Shown: positions 27,603 to 37,216 of the stretch, piece after piece
Layout of the letters: every line of letters begins with the position of its first letter
How positions within the stretch are numbered: the first letter of the stretch is position 1
NCBI RefSeq assembly: GCF_022430525.1
Contig: NZ_CP092519.1
Span: 248,001-312,000, forward strand
Direction of reading: 5' to 3'
Length of the DNA: 64,000 bases
Source: Cetobacterium somerae
GTDB lineage: Bacteria; Fusobacteriota; Fusobacteriia; Fusobacteriales; Fusobacteriaceae
Made by a program: the position numbers and the translations under genes
The notes under the pieces: model-generated
What the model was told of the DNA's origin: nothing
What the model saw: only the letters and a program-made list of their open reading frames with translations
Database searches by the model: none

Positions 27603-29000
27603 TTAAACATTTATTTTAATAAAAGGGTCATTGTGTTTTTCTCCCCATGTCATTAGATGTTCTTTTAAATATTTAGTTTTATCAGTTAAAGGAATAGGGT
27701 TTAATTGATACTCATCCTTAGTATTGTCATATAAAAACTCTTTAGGAATATCATTACCAGAATAATCATTAAAATACACATAGGTATATTTTTCATCAAT
27801 TGCAGCCCTCCATCCATAAGCTAAGGTGTCTAATCCTCTTTCTTTTAAATTATTTAAAACCTTAGGGTTTCCAGTATAACATGCAGAAATAGCGATATTA
27901 TTTACTTCTTCACCTTTTAAAGTAGGAGAGAGATCAACTCCTTCCATCTCTTTAGGAATGTTTAAATCTAAAAGAGAAAGTATTGTAGGAGTAATATCAG
28001 CTCCTGAAAGAGGGGTAGTTATCTTTCTATTTTTATATTTGTTTCCATGAGAAAGCATAAATGGCACAGAAACAGCCTCCTCAAACCAAACGTGTTTACT
28101 CCAAAGCCCATGAGAGCATAACATCTCACCATGATCTGAAGTTACTATAATTATAGTATTTTCAAATAAATTATTCATCTTAAGGTAGTCAACAATCTTT
28201 CCAAAGTGCTCATCAATACCTGTTATAGCTGCATAATATTTTTTTACAGATTCTAAATACCCCTCCTCATCTAAAGAGAATGGAGTTATAGTTCTAGGAT
28301 GATCAACAATATCTTCTAAGATTACATTTTCTCTTTTTTCAACTTTTACATCCTTATACATATCCACATATTTTTGTGGGATTAAATCAAGAGGTGTATG
28401 TGGTGGATTCCAAGATAAAAAAAGAGCGAAGTTATCGTCTTTATTTTTATCAATAAAATCTAAAGCAATATCTGTTTCATGTTCAACAGACCATTTATTA
28501 ATATTTATCATCTCTGGAGAATCCATCCAGTAGTGAGGAGAAAGATGGTTATCATCAGCACCATAAGAGTACCAAAAATCAAAACCATGTCTTTTAGGTC
28601 CAGGTGGTGTAAAGGCATCCCAATCTTTAGCTCCCGAAAGAGGAAGGTTATCATCTTTTTTTTCAGGTTCATCTAGATGCCATTTTCCAATATATCCTGT
28701 TTTATATTTATTACTTTTTAAAATATCTCCAATTGTAACTTCACTTTCTTTTAAAAATATATTTTCAAGACCAGGTTTACAATTCGTAATAACTCCATGA
28801 GATATAGGGTTTTTACCTGTTAAAATAGTTGCTCTATTTGGTGAACAAAGAGGACAGCTACTATAAGCTTTTTCGAATATTGCTGCTTCGTTAGAAAAAG
28901 CATCAAAGTTAGGAGTTATAACAGGTTCTTTTTTCATAAACCCCACTGCTTCTCTTCTCCACTGATCTGCAAAAATAAATAAAAGATTTGGTTTTTTCAT
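27603..29000 (-). CDS. Cytoplasmic S1-type sulfatase
   Basis: This 465-residue sulfatase carries C52-S-P-N-R56 in CPLCSPNRATILTG, FADQWRRE at the N-terminus and VTSDHGEMLCSHG around the metal site. It has no signal peptide. Loops such as GKWHLDEPEKKDD and GSYGADDNHLSPHYW-like aromatic stretches set it apart from the 16367 sulfatase, so the two likely remove sulfate from different positions. It is the only GAG gene on the minus strand here. A possible promoter is TTTACT (29058-29063) with TATCAT (29035-29040), 17 nt apart, read on the minus strand. Confidence 0.9.
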   Translation of the reverse strand: MKKPNLLFIFADQWRREAVGFMKKEPVITPNFDAFSNEAAIFEKAYSSCPLCSPNRATILTGKNPISHGVITNCKPGLENIFLKESEVTIGDILKSNKYKTGYIGKWHLDEPEKKDDNLPLSGAKDWDAFTPPGPKRHGFDFWYSYGADDNHLSPHYWMDSPEMININKWSVEHETDIALDFIDKNKDDNFALFLSWNPPHTPLDLIPQKYVDMYKDVKVEKRENVILEDIVDHPRTITPFSLDEEGYLESVKKYYAAITGIDEHFGKIVDYLKMNNLFENTIIIVTSDHGEMLCSHGLWSKHVWFEEAVSVPFMLSHGNKYKNRKITTPLSGADITPTILSLLDLNIPKEMEGVDLSPTLKGEEVNNIAISACYTGNPKVLNNLKERGLDTLAYGWRAAIDEKYTYVYFNDYSGNDIPKEFLYDNTKDEYQLNPIPLTDKTKYLKEHLMTWGEKHNDPFIKINV

Positions 29001-29034
29001 AAAATCTCCCCCAAGTAAGTAGTTGTTTCTTTTT

Positions 29035-29063
29035 ATGATACATTTTGTGAAAGAACAAGTAAA
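29035..29063 (-). promoter_or_regulatory. Probable promoter of the minus-strand sulfatase
   Basis: Read on the minus strand, TTTACT and TATCAT are 17 nt apart and about 35 bp before the ATG. The boxes resemble those of the autotransporter operon, but the full 34-bp block is not present. Confidence 0.45.
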
Positions 29064-29125
29064 TATTCTATTTTCAATCCTTTTAAATAAAGTCTTAAAA
29101 AAAGAAAATGGGATATTTTATGTTA

Positions 29126-32100
29126 TTAAAATCTATAATTTAATCCAGTACCTATTTTCCAAGAATCATCTTTTTCAAAAATATATTTATAATCAATATA
29201 AAAACTTAAAGAATCATTACTAATAGCAGCAATATCAACTTTCGCTCCTAATTCTTGCGAAAAATTATTTTTTCTATCAATATTTAGTTTTGAGTTTTCA
29301 TTTGAAATATTTTTAAAACTTACATCTAAATCATTATTAGAGCTATTTATTTCTTGACCTAATCCAGCTAAAAGTTTAAATGTAACTGTATAGTTATTAC
29401 TTGGATAGAAAACTTTACCAATAGAGATATTTGTATTAATTTTGCTAAAAAAATTATTTAACTTATCAATCTCAAGTTCATATTCTCCACTAGATTCCTT
29501 TATTTTATGTTGAAATACTCCCATTGCATAAGCACTAATTTCAGGTTCTATAAAAAAGTTAGTAAAGTTATATTGTTTAGATAATTTTCCAGAAGTTCCT
29601 AAATAGAAATTTTTTAAATCTCCTTTGTAGTTTTCATTAATAGTACTATAAGTTGGAGTATTGTCTTTAAAGTCTAAAAAGCTTAAATTTAAATCTCTTT
29701 TAACATTACCTTTTGAGTAACCTAAATAGAAAGTTCCAATACCTTTTTTATTATTGTTATTATAGTTTATAAAAGCTGTTCCTTGTAAAAAGTTATCCTC
29801 TCTTTTTCCAGCATTAGAGTAATAATCACTATCAAGACGAGTATAACTAAAAATAACACCAAAATCAGAAACCTCATTTAAATAGAACTGTTTTCCTAAG
29901 TAAAAACCATTTAAATTTTCATCATATCCCTCAACATGATCGAATCCCTTTTGTCTAAATTTTTCAAAGGTATAACCTACAATATAGCTATCATCTTTAC
30001 CTTTTACTAATTTTTTATCTAAATTTTCAACTATGTTTTCAGTGGTATAAGCAATAACATTTTTAGTTTGAAACATAATATTAGGATATATACTTCTTCC
30101 TAAAAATTTATCTAAATAAAAATTATATTCATAACTATTTCGAGCACTTCTAAGAACATTAAAAAATTGATCTTTAGAAGAGTTTTCAGAATCAAAATAA
30201 ATTGTTTCTAAGAAATTACCAGTTTTATTATCTGTTATCTCTGAGAAATTTTTTCTTCTAATTAAGGTAGTCTCAGAATCAGTATTAATTTCATAAAGAT
30301 ATGAGTAAGAATCTATTTTTTCAGCAGTAAAAGTTAATTGAGTAGGTGTAAATGTAGAATCATTTTTAGTGTAGAGAGTTGAAGCATAACTTAAACCAAT
30401 GGTAGCTTCTTTTAATGGTGTACTTGTAGTTCCACCTTGCTCCATAACAAGAGAACCATTAGGTCCATTTTTAACTCCATTTGGAGCTATAATATTACCA
30501 TAGTTAAAAACATTACCATTTGTAGTTAAAAGTCCAGAATCACCGAGATTGATAGTTCCGTTATTAACAGCAGAACCTCCATTTAAATAAAAAGCATAAC
30601 TATTAGTTGAGCCATTATTAATTGTAATAGTACCATCAGATGCATTTGAAATACTAACACTTCCATTAGATCCCATAGCATTAGCATTAGGACCATCTAC
30701 AATAATAGTTCCACTATTACTAGCACTTCCATTTGAGTTAACAAACATTCCACCAGATGGGTTTAAATTAACTCCATCAATACTTGTGACTTTAATAGTT
30801 CCAAGGTTTGTTAGTGTTCCACCATTATAAACATACATACCATAATCAGTATCTGTAATATCTATAACACCTTTTTCATAGTTAATAACATTAGTTCCAC
30901 CAGAAACGGTTATAGCAGAGTTACCAAAAGCTAAGGAAATAGTTCCCATATTTTCTACATTTCCAGGACCAAAAGCTAAAATTCCATATGTCCCACCTTG
31001 ATAATCTTGAGCAGTTCCTTTGATAGTTCCATAATTTCGAAAATATGTATCAGAAGTACTGTTATAAAGGCTAACTGCCGTACTTCCCAGAGAAAAATTG
31101 ATAGTACCATTATTAGTTCCAGTAGTAGCTCCTTGTAAAAGAATACCATTTTGATAGTTTCCAACATTAATAGTACCATTATTAGTAAGAGAACCAGATT
31201 TTTCAATTCCCATAGCATAGTTACTATCTCCACCGTTAATGTTAATAATTCCATCAAGTTTATTAATGATAGTTCCACCTCCAGTTCCATACATTAAAAT
31301 ATGAGTGGAAAAGTTGTCAGTAATATTAGAAGTTATAGTACCATTATTAATAAGGCTTCCGGTTCCAGATAGATACATTGTATAATCAGCATTACTAGAA
31401 CTTAAAGTTCCAGTATTTATACCAGAACCACTTCCAATAACACCAATTTTAGCAATCTCATTACTATCAGAATTAATAATTCCATCTATGTCATTAGTTA
31501 CATTACCTCCATCATGAGAAAGCAGAGCAAACTTTGTATTTTTTATATTAATATTACCATTGTTATATGCAGACCCGCTTCCATCTACAAGAATAGCTGA
31601 AACTCCATTAGATATTTCGATAGCTCCAAAGTTTTCCATGTAGCCTTGTCCATTTATAATAACGCTGTAACTAGCATCACCAGAGATTTTAGCAGAGCCA
31701 TCATTAAAAAAGTATGATCCAGATGAGCTATTGTTTAGTAAAATTCCAACTCCACCACCAGATATATTAATAGTATCATTATTAAAAATAGCTCCGTCAC
31801 CTTCTAAATACATACCGAAAGAGTTAGACAGAGATTTATTTAAAGTAGAACCTACAACATTTATAGTTCCATTATTATAGATTTCACCATAATTTGAAGT
31901 ATACATTCCAATAGAATTATCATGAACATTTATAATAGATTTATTATTTCCAATATTATTTACGCCATTATTAGAAATACTATTCCCTTCAATAACGATT
32001 CCAATACTATTTGAAGAAACATTTATAGTTCCAGAGTTTTGAACTTCACCACCATTAACAGAAAAAATTCCAGTACTATTGTTTGAAGTATCTATAGTTC

Positions 32101-32791
32101 CATTATTAGTGAAAGAACCATCACCATCAATATAAGCACCTATCTGAGAATTAGTTACACTAATCTTCCCTAGATTACTACCTGTTCCATCGCCTACAAT
32201 AGCCATTCCAAAATTATTACCAGTTCCTTGAACAAGAATTTCTCCTGAAAGTCCATTGATAATTTCACCACCATTCTTAGATAACATTCCTAAAAGATCT
32301 TGAGAAGTATCTCCATTTTCAACTTTAATTATATTGGCATTTTCAATAGAGAAACCATTTTCTACAGATCCCATACCAGTGAATAGATTATTAGTAGGAG
32401 TAACAACTAAATTTTCATTTGTTGTATACGAATGAGTATTAAGAATCCAGTTGTTATTAAAAAATATTTTTGAATAGTCAGGTGGACCACTAGGTGCTGT
32501 AGGAGTAATAGGTTTTGTAGCTGGAATATTAGGAATACTAGGTGCAGGAGTAATAGACGGAGTAGTAATATTAGGTTTTGATGGAGTAGTAACTGGTGGA
32601 AGTAAAGTAGGGTTTTTCTCAGAAGATTCAATTGGTAGATTAATATTAGAGTTTTTTATTTTAAACTCTTTTTCATTAGATTTAAAATATTTAAAATTTG
32701 TAAAAAAGATAAGTCCTGATTCAGAATTAGATAAAGATGAACGGTTAGTTACTATAAACAAAGAAAATAATAAAAAAAGTTTTTTTTTCAT
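29126..32791 (-). CDS. Autotransporter with proline-rich neck and beta-helix passenger
   Basis: This 1221-residue protein has a signal peptide (MKKKLFLLFSLFIVTNRSSLS), then a Pro/Thr/Ser-rich segment at about 57-105 (KPNITTPSITPAP and similar). A passenger of many NNGTI/NSGTI turns (about 120-860) follows. One C-terminal barrel of about 300 residues ends GTGLNYRF. Unlike the autotransporter at 7989 it has only one barrel, and its repeats are diverged rather than near-identical. Probably a surface adhesin or carbohydrate-binding structure; no enzyme domain is seen. Location beside the GAG genes suggests, but does not show, a shared role. Confidence 0.88.
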   Translation of the reverse strand: MKKKLFLLFSLFIVTNRSSLSNSESGLIFFTNFKYFKSNEKEFKIKNSNINLPIESSEKNPTLLPPVTTPSKPNITTPSITPAPSIPNIPATKPITPTAPSGPPDYSKIFFNNNWILNTHSYTTNENLVVTPTNNLFTGMGSVENGFSIENANIIKVENGDTSQDLLGMLSKNGGEIINGLSGEILVQGTGNNFGMAIVGDGTGSNLGKISVTNSQIGAYIDGDGSFTNNGTIDTSNNSTGIFSVNGGEVQNSGTINVSSNSIGIVIEGNSISNNGVNNIGNNKSIINVHDNSIGMYTSNYGEIYNNGTINVVGSTLNKSLSNSFGMYLEGDGAIFNNDTINISGGGVGILLNNSSSGSYFFNDGSAKISGDASYSVIINGQGYMENFGAIEISNGVSAILVDGSGSAYNNGNINIKNTKFALLSHDGGNVTNDIDGIINSDSNEIAKIGVIGSGSGINTGTLSSSNADYTMYLSGTGSLINNGTITSNITDNFSTHILMYGTGGGTIINKLDGIININGGDSNYAMGIEKSGSLTNNGTINVGNYQNGILLQGATTGTNNGTINFSLGSTAVSLYNSTSDTYFRNYGTIKGTAQDYQGGTYGILAFGPGNVENMGTISLAFGNSAITVSGGTNVINYEKGVIDITDTDYGMYVYNGGTLTNLGTIKVTSIDGVNLNPSGGMFVNSNGSASNSGTIIVDGPNANAMGSNGSVSISNASDGTITINNGSTNSYAFYLNGGSAVNNGTINLGDSGLLTTNGNVFNYGNIIAPNGVKNGPNGSLVMEQGGTTSTPLKEATIGLSYASTLYTKNDSTFTPTQLTFTAEKIDSYSYLYEINTDSETTLIRRKNFSEITDNKTGNFLETIYFDSENSSKDQFFNVLRSARNSYEYNFYLDKFLGRSIYPNIMFQTKNVIAYTTENIVENLDKKLVKGKDDSYIVGYTFEKFRQKGFDHVEGYDENLNGFYLGKQFYLNEVSDFGVIFSYTRLDSDYYSNAGKREDNFLQGTAFINYNNNNKKGIGTFYLGYSKGNVKRDLNLSFLDFKDNTPTYSTINENYKGDLKNFYLGTSGKLSKQYNFTNFFIEPEISAYAMGVFQHKIKESSGEYELEIDKLNNFFSKINTNISIGKVFYPSNNYTVTFKLLAGLGQEINSSNNDLDVSFKNISNENSKLNIDRKNNFSQELGAKVDIAAISNDSLSFYIDYKYIFEKDDSWKIGTGLNYRF

Positions 32792-32869
32792 AGAATCCCC
32801 TCACTTTATAAAAATTGTTTTGATTTGCAGTAAGTTTACAAAATGAAAAAATAGATTCCTTCAAAATTA

Positions 32870-32901
32870 ATAAAAAAAAGAACACTTTAAAGTGTTCTTT
32901 T
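32870..32901 (-). terminator. Terminator of the secreted-protein operon
   Basis: A perfect palindrome AAAGAACACTTTAAAGTGTTCTTT is followed, on the minus strand, by a run of T. It lies just after the stop of the 104-residue gene. Confidence 0.85.
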
Positions 32902-32912
32902 AAAAAGCATTT

Positions 32913-33227
32913 TTAATATCCATAATATGGTTGAGGAACAGGTCTATAGTAGTCATTATTGTGATTGTTATGGTAATTATTATTATTTTGATTTGCAATA
33001 ATTCCACCTACTACCACAGCACCTACCACAGCAGCACCAATAGCTTGTCTTCTTCTTTCTCTTTTAACTGCTCTTCTAATATCTTTTCTAACTTCTTTTC
33101 TAATTTCATGACGAACATGAGCTTTTACAATTTCATGCTTAATAACAGGTGGAATTGGTCTATGATATCTTGCAAAAGAAGTAGTTGTTAAAATAATAAG
33201 CATAAATAATGCTAAAAATTTCTTCAT
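32913..33227 (-). CDS. Small basic secreted protein, Arg/His-rich
   Basis: This 104-residue protein has a signal peptide (MKKFLALFMLIILTTTSFA), then a strongly basic stretch (about 30-62, EIRKEVRKDIRRAVKRERRR). A small-residue hydrophobic segment AIGAAVVGAVVVGGIIA (glycine-zipper-like) and an Asn/His/Tyr-rich tail ending PQPYYGY follow. It is the last gene of a three-gene operon. The zipper could insert in or associate with membranes, and the basic stretch could bind polyanions such as GAG or nucleic acid. Both are inference; no named family recognised. Confidence 0.75.
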   Translation of the reverse strand: MKKFLALFMLIILTTTSFARYHRPIPPVIKHEIVKAHVRHEIRKEVRKDIRRAVKRERRRQAIGAAVVGAVVVGGIIANQNNNNYHNNHNNDYYRPVPQPYYGY

Positions 33228-33229
33228 AA

Positions 33230-33637
33230 TTACTTTCCTCCTTTTTCTAATATTTTTCCAAAGTTTTGAACTTCATCTTTATTGAAAACAATATAGTCTT
33301 CAGTTCCGGCAAAATCTAGAATAAGGACACCCTGTTTTTTATCATATTGTAGATGATAAAATTGTAAAGCGCTTTCTTCAGGATTGTTAGCATTAGCTAT
33401 AATTCCTGGGATTTGATATCTAGGATTTCCATCTTTAAATGTATTTATTAAAACAGATTTTGGCAATCCAAAAGTAACAATAGCTCCAGTTTTTGTTTGC
33501 AAAGCAAAATAAGCATTACTATTTTGGATAAACATACCTATTTTATCAGTTTCTGTAGAGATATCATTTTTAACAATATCAGCAGCAAAAAGGTTTAAAG
33601 AACCTAAAATTCCTAAAATAAGAAAGAATTTTTTCAT
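33230..33637 (-). CDS. Small secreted protein, paralogue of the next gene
   Basis: This 135-residue protein has a signal peptide (MKKFFLILGILGSLNLFAA) and a mature part of about 115 residues. It shares a pattern with the product of 33640-34032: YFALQTKTGAIVTFGL against YVALASNSGEAYVFGL, and a similar DYIVFNKDE against DFTIYFTKDE near the end. No Cys and no known motif. Only 2 bp separate it from each neighbour, so the three are one transcript. Probably periplasmic; function unknown. Confidence 0.75.
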   Translation of the reverse strand: MKKFFLILGILGSLNLFAADIVKNDISTETDKIGMFIQNSNAYFALQTKTGAIVTFGLPKSVLINTFKDGNPRYQIPGIIANANNPEESALQFYHLQYDKKQGVLILDFAGTEDYIVFNKDEVQNFGKILEKGGK

Positions 33638-33639
33638 GA

Positions 33640-34032
33640 TTATTTTACCTCCTTAACTGCATTAAAAATCTTATTTGTTTCATCTTTTGTAAAATATATT
33701 GTGAAATCTTCGTAAGTAGGTTTTACATTTAATTTATTATCTGAAAAAGACACATTATATAACTCAGTCTCCAATTTATTTTCATCTAAACTATCATAAA
33801 AACCTATAACTTCTTGTTGTTTAATTCCCTTTTGTACATCTAAAAGAACATCATTTGCTAATCCAAAAACATAAGCCTCACCAGAGTTGCTAGCTAAAGC
33901 CACATATGTTGCACTTTCAACTTTTTCAATTTTTAACTCTGGAAAATTCATACTTCCTTGCTCATTTCTTATTTCAGCACTAAATGTAATAGCTGATAAT
34001 AAAAGAGAGATAGGAATTAAAAGTTTTTTCAT
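33640..34032 (-). CDS. Small secreted protein, first of three-gene operon
   Basis: This 130-residue protein has a signal peptide (MKKLLIPISLLLSAITFSA). The mature part is acidic and beta-rich and is paralogous to the following gene's product. It is preceded by AAGGAG and by a 32-bp element (34051-34082) shared with the promoter of the PRD regulator. It was therefore probably made under that regulator's control. No known family; function unknown. Confidence 0.75.
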   Translation of the reverse strand: MKKLLIPISLLLSAITFSAEIRNEQGSMNFPELKIEKVESATYVALASNSGEAYVFGLANDVLLDVQKGIKQQEVIGFYDSLDENKLETELYNVSFSDNKLNVKPTYEDFTIYFTKDETNKIFNAVKEVK

Positions 34033-34050
34033 TTTAAGCTCCTTTGAAAT

Positions 34051-34082
34051 ATTTTAGTAATAAAACTATATATATACTAACA
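34051..34082 (-). promoter_or_regulatory. 32-bp promoter element of the secreted-protein operon
   Basis: The stretch contains AAACTATATATATAC and aligns without gaps to 35611-35642, with about 27 of 32 bases identical. It lies 19 bp before the ATG, so it covers the likely -10 region. Same factor, possibly the PRD regulator, could act at both sites. Confidence 0.5.
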
Positions 34083-34146
34083 TATATTTTAAAGGTTGAG
34101 GATTTGAAAAAGCATTGACAAAATTTGGTATGAAAATTCAATTACT

Positions 34147-35568
34147 TTATTTTAAAATTAAACTTAATTGCGAAAGCTCAAAATTATCATCTAAGAATAG
34201 TTCACGATTTACTTTTACAACTGGGATATTTAATTTAAAATTTTGCAAATCATCAATAGTTATAATATAGTTAACTTCAAAGACATCTTCTAATAAAGAG
34301 TTAATTTCATAACTTTCAATAATCTCTACAACTTCAACATATGAAAAGTTTTTTAAATATTTAGAGAGAATTTTTCCATACATATGATCAAAAGTATCAT
34401 CAACAATAACAACTCTTTTGTATTTTTCATTTTCTAATTTAGATTGCATAGAATGTTTTTTTAAAATTATTCCAAGATGAATAATATCTTCTGAATAAAA
34501 TCTTGGAAAAATACTTTTAACAATCTCTTTAATTTTTGTATATTTTTCTTTCTGTTCTCGATTTAATTGATAAATTTCTTTGTTTTCGTAGAAATTATAT
34601 TCTTGTTTTAAGTTACCAACTCTTAAAACATTTGATATTCTCATAATTGTTTGAGGACTTGTAGAAAGATCTATATTAAAATATTCTTTAATTTTGTTAA
34701 TAAAAATTTTGGTATTTTCGCTTGGAGTTTCATATAACTTTATATCTAAATAAAATAGAGTTTTAATGATAGAGTCTAATTCATAAGGTTTTAGATAATC
34801 TAAACCTCTAATTTTTAAAAATTTAAGAGTTTTCTCATAATACTTATGTTGAATAAGATTTTCATTAGAGTAAGTTTCATCAAGAATAGACTCTTTTTTA
34901 TCTCTTATAGAATGAATAAGAAGAATAGCCACTATTTTATAAAAATCTTCAGGAACAAGAGTAACCGAAATACTATTTAGAAGTCTTAAAACAAAAATTT
35001 TATTAAACTCTAAAACATCCTCTTGGAAATATTTTCCGATTAAATCTGCAAATAATTTGTGATTGATATTTTTATTAATTAAAAATTTTGTTAAATGCAT
35101 AGCAAAAAGTTCTCTAATCATAGGTTCATTTCCTTCTAAAAATATACCTCGACCAGAGATGCTCTCGATTTTTAAACCTTTATTTTCCAAGTAATCTTTT
35201 ATTTCTTTAAGGTCATAATTTAAAGTTCTTCTAGTAGTTTGTATTTTATCTGTATTATCATTTAAATTTATTGTATTTTCAAAAAAAAGTTGTAATAAAA
35301 GATACTCTTTTCTTTCTGTAACAGAAAGTGGTGCGAATTGTAAAATATCTTTAATTTTATTTATAGTACAAGGTTTTAAAAAGAAAAGATCTTTAACTTT
35401 TTGAATTCCATGTATTTTATAAGTTGCTAAAAAATCATTAATTATATTGATATTATTATCAATAGAACGTTTTTTTATATGTAATATTTTCTCCAAATCA
35501 GAATAACTAAATCTATTTAAGGAAAAGAATAAACTAAGAATATAAAGGGATTTTTTATTTAAAAACAT
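34147..35568 (-). CDS. PRD-containing BglG/Mga-type transcriptional regulator
   Basis: This protein of about 473 residues has N-terminal helix-turn-helix segments (LEKILHIKKRSIDNNINII and the TTRRTLNYDLKEIKDYL region). Two PRD-like helical domains follow, with candidate His in IVAILLIHSIRD and IIHLGIILKKHSM. A degenerate EIIB-like C-terminus (RVVIVDDTFDHMYGKILSKYL) lacks the phospho-Cys. Such proteins are activators controlled by PTS phosphorylation. An ATG at 35592 is in frame, but AAAGGAGAAT at 35571-35580 fits the ATG at 35568. It lies divergent from nothing and upstream of the secreted-protein operon. Confidence 0.75.
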   Translation of the reverse strand: MFLNKKSLYILSLFFSLNRFSYSDLEKILHIKKRSIDNNINIINDFLATYKIHGIQKVKDLFFLKPCTINKIKDILQFAPLSVTERKEYLLLQLFFENTINLNDNTDKIQTTRRTLNYDLKEIKDYLENKGLKIESISGRGIFLEGNEPMIRELFAMHLTKFLINKNINHKLFADLIGKYFQEDVLEFNKIFVLRLLNSISVTLVPEDFYKIVAILLIHSIRDKKESILDETYSNENLIQHKYYEKTLKFLKIRGLDYLKPYELDSIIKTLFYLDIKLYETPSENTKIFINKIKEYFNIDLSTSPQTIMRISNVLRVGNLKQEYNFYENKEIYQLNREQKEKYTKIKEIVKSIFPRFYSEDIIHLGIILKKHSMQSKLENEKYKRVVIVDDTFDHMYGKILSKYLKNFSYVEVVEIIESYEINSLLEDVFEVNYIITIDDLQNFKLNIPVVKVNRELFLDDNFELSQLSLILK

Positions 35569-35610
35569 TAATTCTCCTTTCTTGAAAATCATAATAATGT
35601 AATATAGTAT

Positions 35611-35642
35611 ATTTTACAATAAAAACTATATATATACAAACA
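35611..35642 (-). promoter_or_regulatory. 32-bp promoter element of the PRD regulator gene
   Basis: Second copy of the element at 34051-34082, with the identical core AAACTATATATATAC. It lies 43 bp before the regulator's ATG and just after the terminator of the preceding gene, which suggests autoregulation. Confidence 0.5.
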
Positions 35643-35675
35643 AAAAAGGCTGAGTTTTTAAAACTCAGCCTTTTA
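35643..35675 (-). terminator. Terminator of the 117-residue secreted-protein gene
   Basis: The arms GGCTGAGTTTT and AAAACTCAGCC form a strong stem with a T run on the minus strand. Confidence 0.85.
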
Positions 35676-35683
35676 TTAATAAA

Positions 35684-36037
35684 TTATCTTCTTATTTTGT
35701 CTAACTCTCTTTCAGTTACGAACATTGAGTTGTTTTTAGATTTAATCCATAGTCCGTCACCTTTTCTATCTAAAGTAACTACAACTTTTCTATCTACATC
35801 TAAAATGATTCCATTTTTTTCAAAATCAGCAACTGACATAACTTTTCCAATTCTTGTCATAGCTTTAAAAATATCTACTTTTTTAACTTTGAAAGTTACG
35901 TTAGGTATTTTAGATTCAAAGCTAATTTGGTTTCCTTCCTCATATGATCTTATTTTTGTCATAGTTCCGTTAACAATACCTGCAAAGGCACTCATGCTTA
36001 ATGTAGCAGCTAATATAATCATTTTTATTTTTCTCAC
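35684..36037 (-). CDS. Small secreted protein of unknown function
   Basis: This 117-residue protein starts at a GTG behind TAGGAGGA and has a signal peptide (MRKIKMIILAATLSMSAFA). The mature part is basic and rich in short beta stretches (PNVTFKVKKVDIFKAMTRIGK, DRKVVVTLDRKGDGLWIK). The ending VTERELDKI recalls the KDE endings of the other two small secreted proteins, a weak likeness. It is a separate transcript with its own terminator. Not recognised. Confidence 0.7.
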   Translation of the reverse strand: MRKIKMIILAATLSMSAFAGIVNGTMTKIRSYEEGNQISFESKIPNVTFKVKKVDIFKAMTRIGKVMSVADFEKNGIILDVDRKVVVTLDRKGDGLWIKSKNNSMFVTERELDKIRR

Positions 36038-36164
36038 GTTAATTAATCCTCCTAAAATATATCTATGTAGAGACGATTATATATGAAAGTGAAAAAAATA
36101 TCTATTTGAAATTTACTACTAAAAAAATGTATGAAATTTCAAATATGTGAAATTTTATACTAAC

Positions 36165-37130
36165 TTAACAAGAAGAGGTACTTTCTCTTTTTATTAAGAT
36201 TGGATCTAAAGATTTCTGAATGATTAATTTATTTCCATTTAAAAGATAATCAATAGCATTTGCCATCATTAAATCCACAGGATGTCTAATACTTGTAATA
36301 TTTAAAGCTGTGGAGATAATAGTATCGTCAAAGCTTAAAATAGATATATCATTGGGAATAGATAAACCTTTTTTTCCCAGTTCTTTAATTAAATTTAAAG
36401 CTATAACATCGTTAGATGTAATAAAAGCTGTGGGAAAATCTTTTAAAGAATCTAACTTTGAAGAGAGATTATCAAGGTTACTATTAGTGACGTCAGTTTC
36501 AATAAACCATTCATTTGAAAACTTTAAATTCTTCTCAGAGAAAAATTCTTTTACTCCTAAAAGCTTTATATTTTTTTTATCAGCACCGATAAATCCAATT
36601 TTTCTATGGTTTAAATTATAAAGGTGTTCTGTGGCAATTTTTCCACCTTGAAGAAGAGATGTATAAACACATGGATAGTTAGGTAAACTACAATCTACAA
36701 TTACAAAATTTTCATTTTGTTTTCTTAGGAATTCAAGATTTTCCTTTGCAACTGGGGCTATAATTATTCCATCTACATTTCTAGCTTGTAAGTTTAAAAT
36801 ATGGTCTTTTTCTAAAGATTTATCTCCTCCAGAATTAAGAATAATAACTGTATATCCATTTTCGCCAGCAGCCTTTTCAACATATCTAATCATCTCTAAA
36901 TAATAATAATTAGATAAATCGAAGAGAATAACTCCAATAATTTTAGAAGAACTACTTCTTAAAGTTTTGGCGCTAGAGTTTGGTTTAAATCCTTGATCTA
37001 AAATTATTTTTTCAACACGAGCCCGAACTTCGGGATCCACAGTTGTATTTCCATTGACCACTCTTGAGACAGTGGGTTGAGAAACACCTGCTAATTTTGC
37101 TATATCTTTCATAGTTAAAGTTTTTTTCAT
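36165..37130 (-). CDS. LacI-family regulator
   Basis: This 321-residue repressor has the N-terminal motif TMKDIAKLAGVSQPTVSRVV and a periplasmic-binding-protein-like sensor domain. The open frame extends 35 codons further up, but the ATG at 37130 follows AGGTGG and matches the family start. It is transcribed away from the GH35 cassette at 37364, and a perfect palindrome (37252-37267) sits in that cassette's promoter. Its own promoter is TTGACA (37185-37190) and TTTAAT (37162-37167), 17 nt apart on the minus strand. Effector probably a galactoside. Confidence 0.9.
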   Translation of the reverse strand: MKKTLTMKDIAKLAGVSQPTVSRVVNGNTTVDPEVRARVEKIILDQGFKPNSSAKTLRSSSSKIIGVILFDLSNYYYLEMIRYVEKAAGENGYTVIILNSGGDKSLEKDHILNLQARNVDGIIIAPVAKENLEFLRKQNENFVIVDCSLPNYPCVYTSLLQGGKIATEHLYNLNHRKIGFIGADKKNIKLLGVKEFFSEKNLKFSNEWFIETDVTNSNLDNLSSKLDSLKDFPTAFITSNDVIALNLIKELGKKGLSIPNDISILSFDDTIISTALNITSIRHPVDLMMANAIDYLLNGNKLIIQKSLDPILIKRESTSSC

Positions 37131-37216
37131 AGAACCACCTTTCAAAAGTATTAAGAACTCAATTAAAGTATTTTTTTTTAAATTTGTCAAACAAAATTTT
37201 TTATTAAATATTAATC

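Noticed and set aside
29064-29110. A fourth full copy of the 34-bp block before the minus-strand sulfatase
   Set aside because: An AAAAGG and a TTTACT occur, but the spacing differs by three bases and the rest does not align.
32931-33191. Plus-strand 86-codon frame opposite the basic secreted protein
   Set aside because: Ile/Val/Asn/Ser-rich mirror of a gene that has a signal peptide, good Shine-Dalgarno and operon context.
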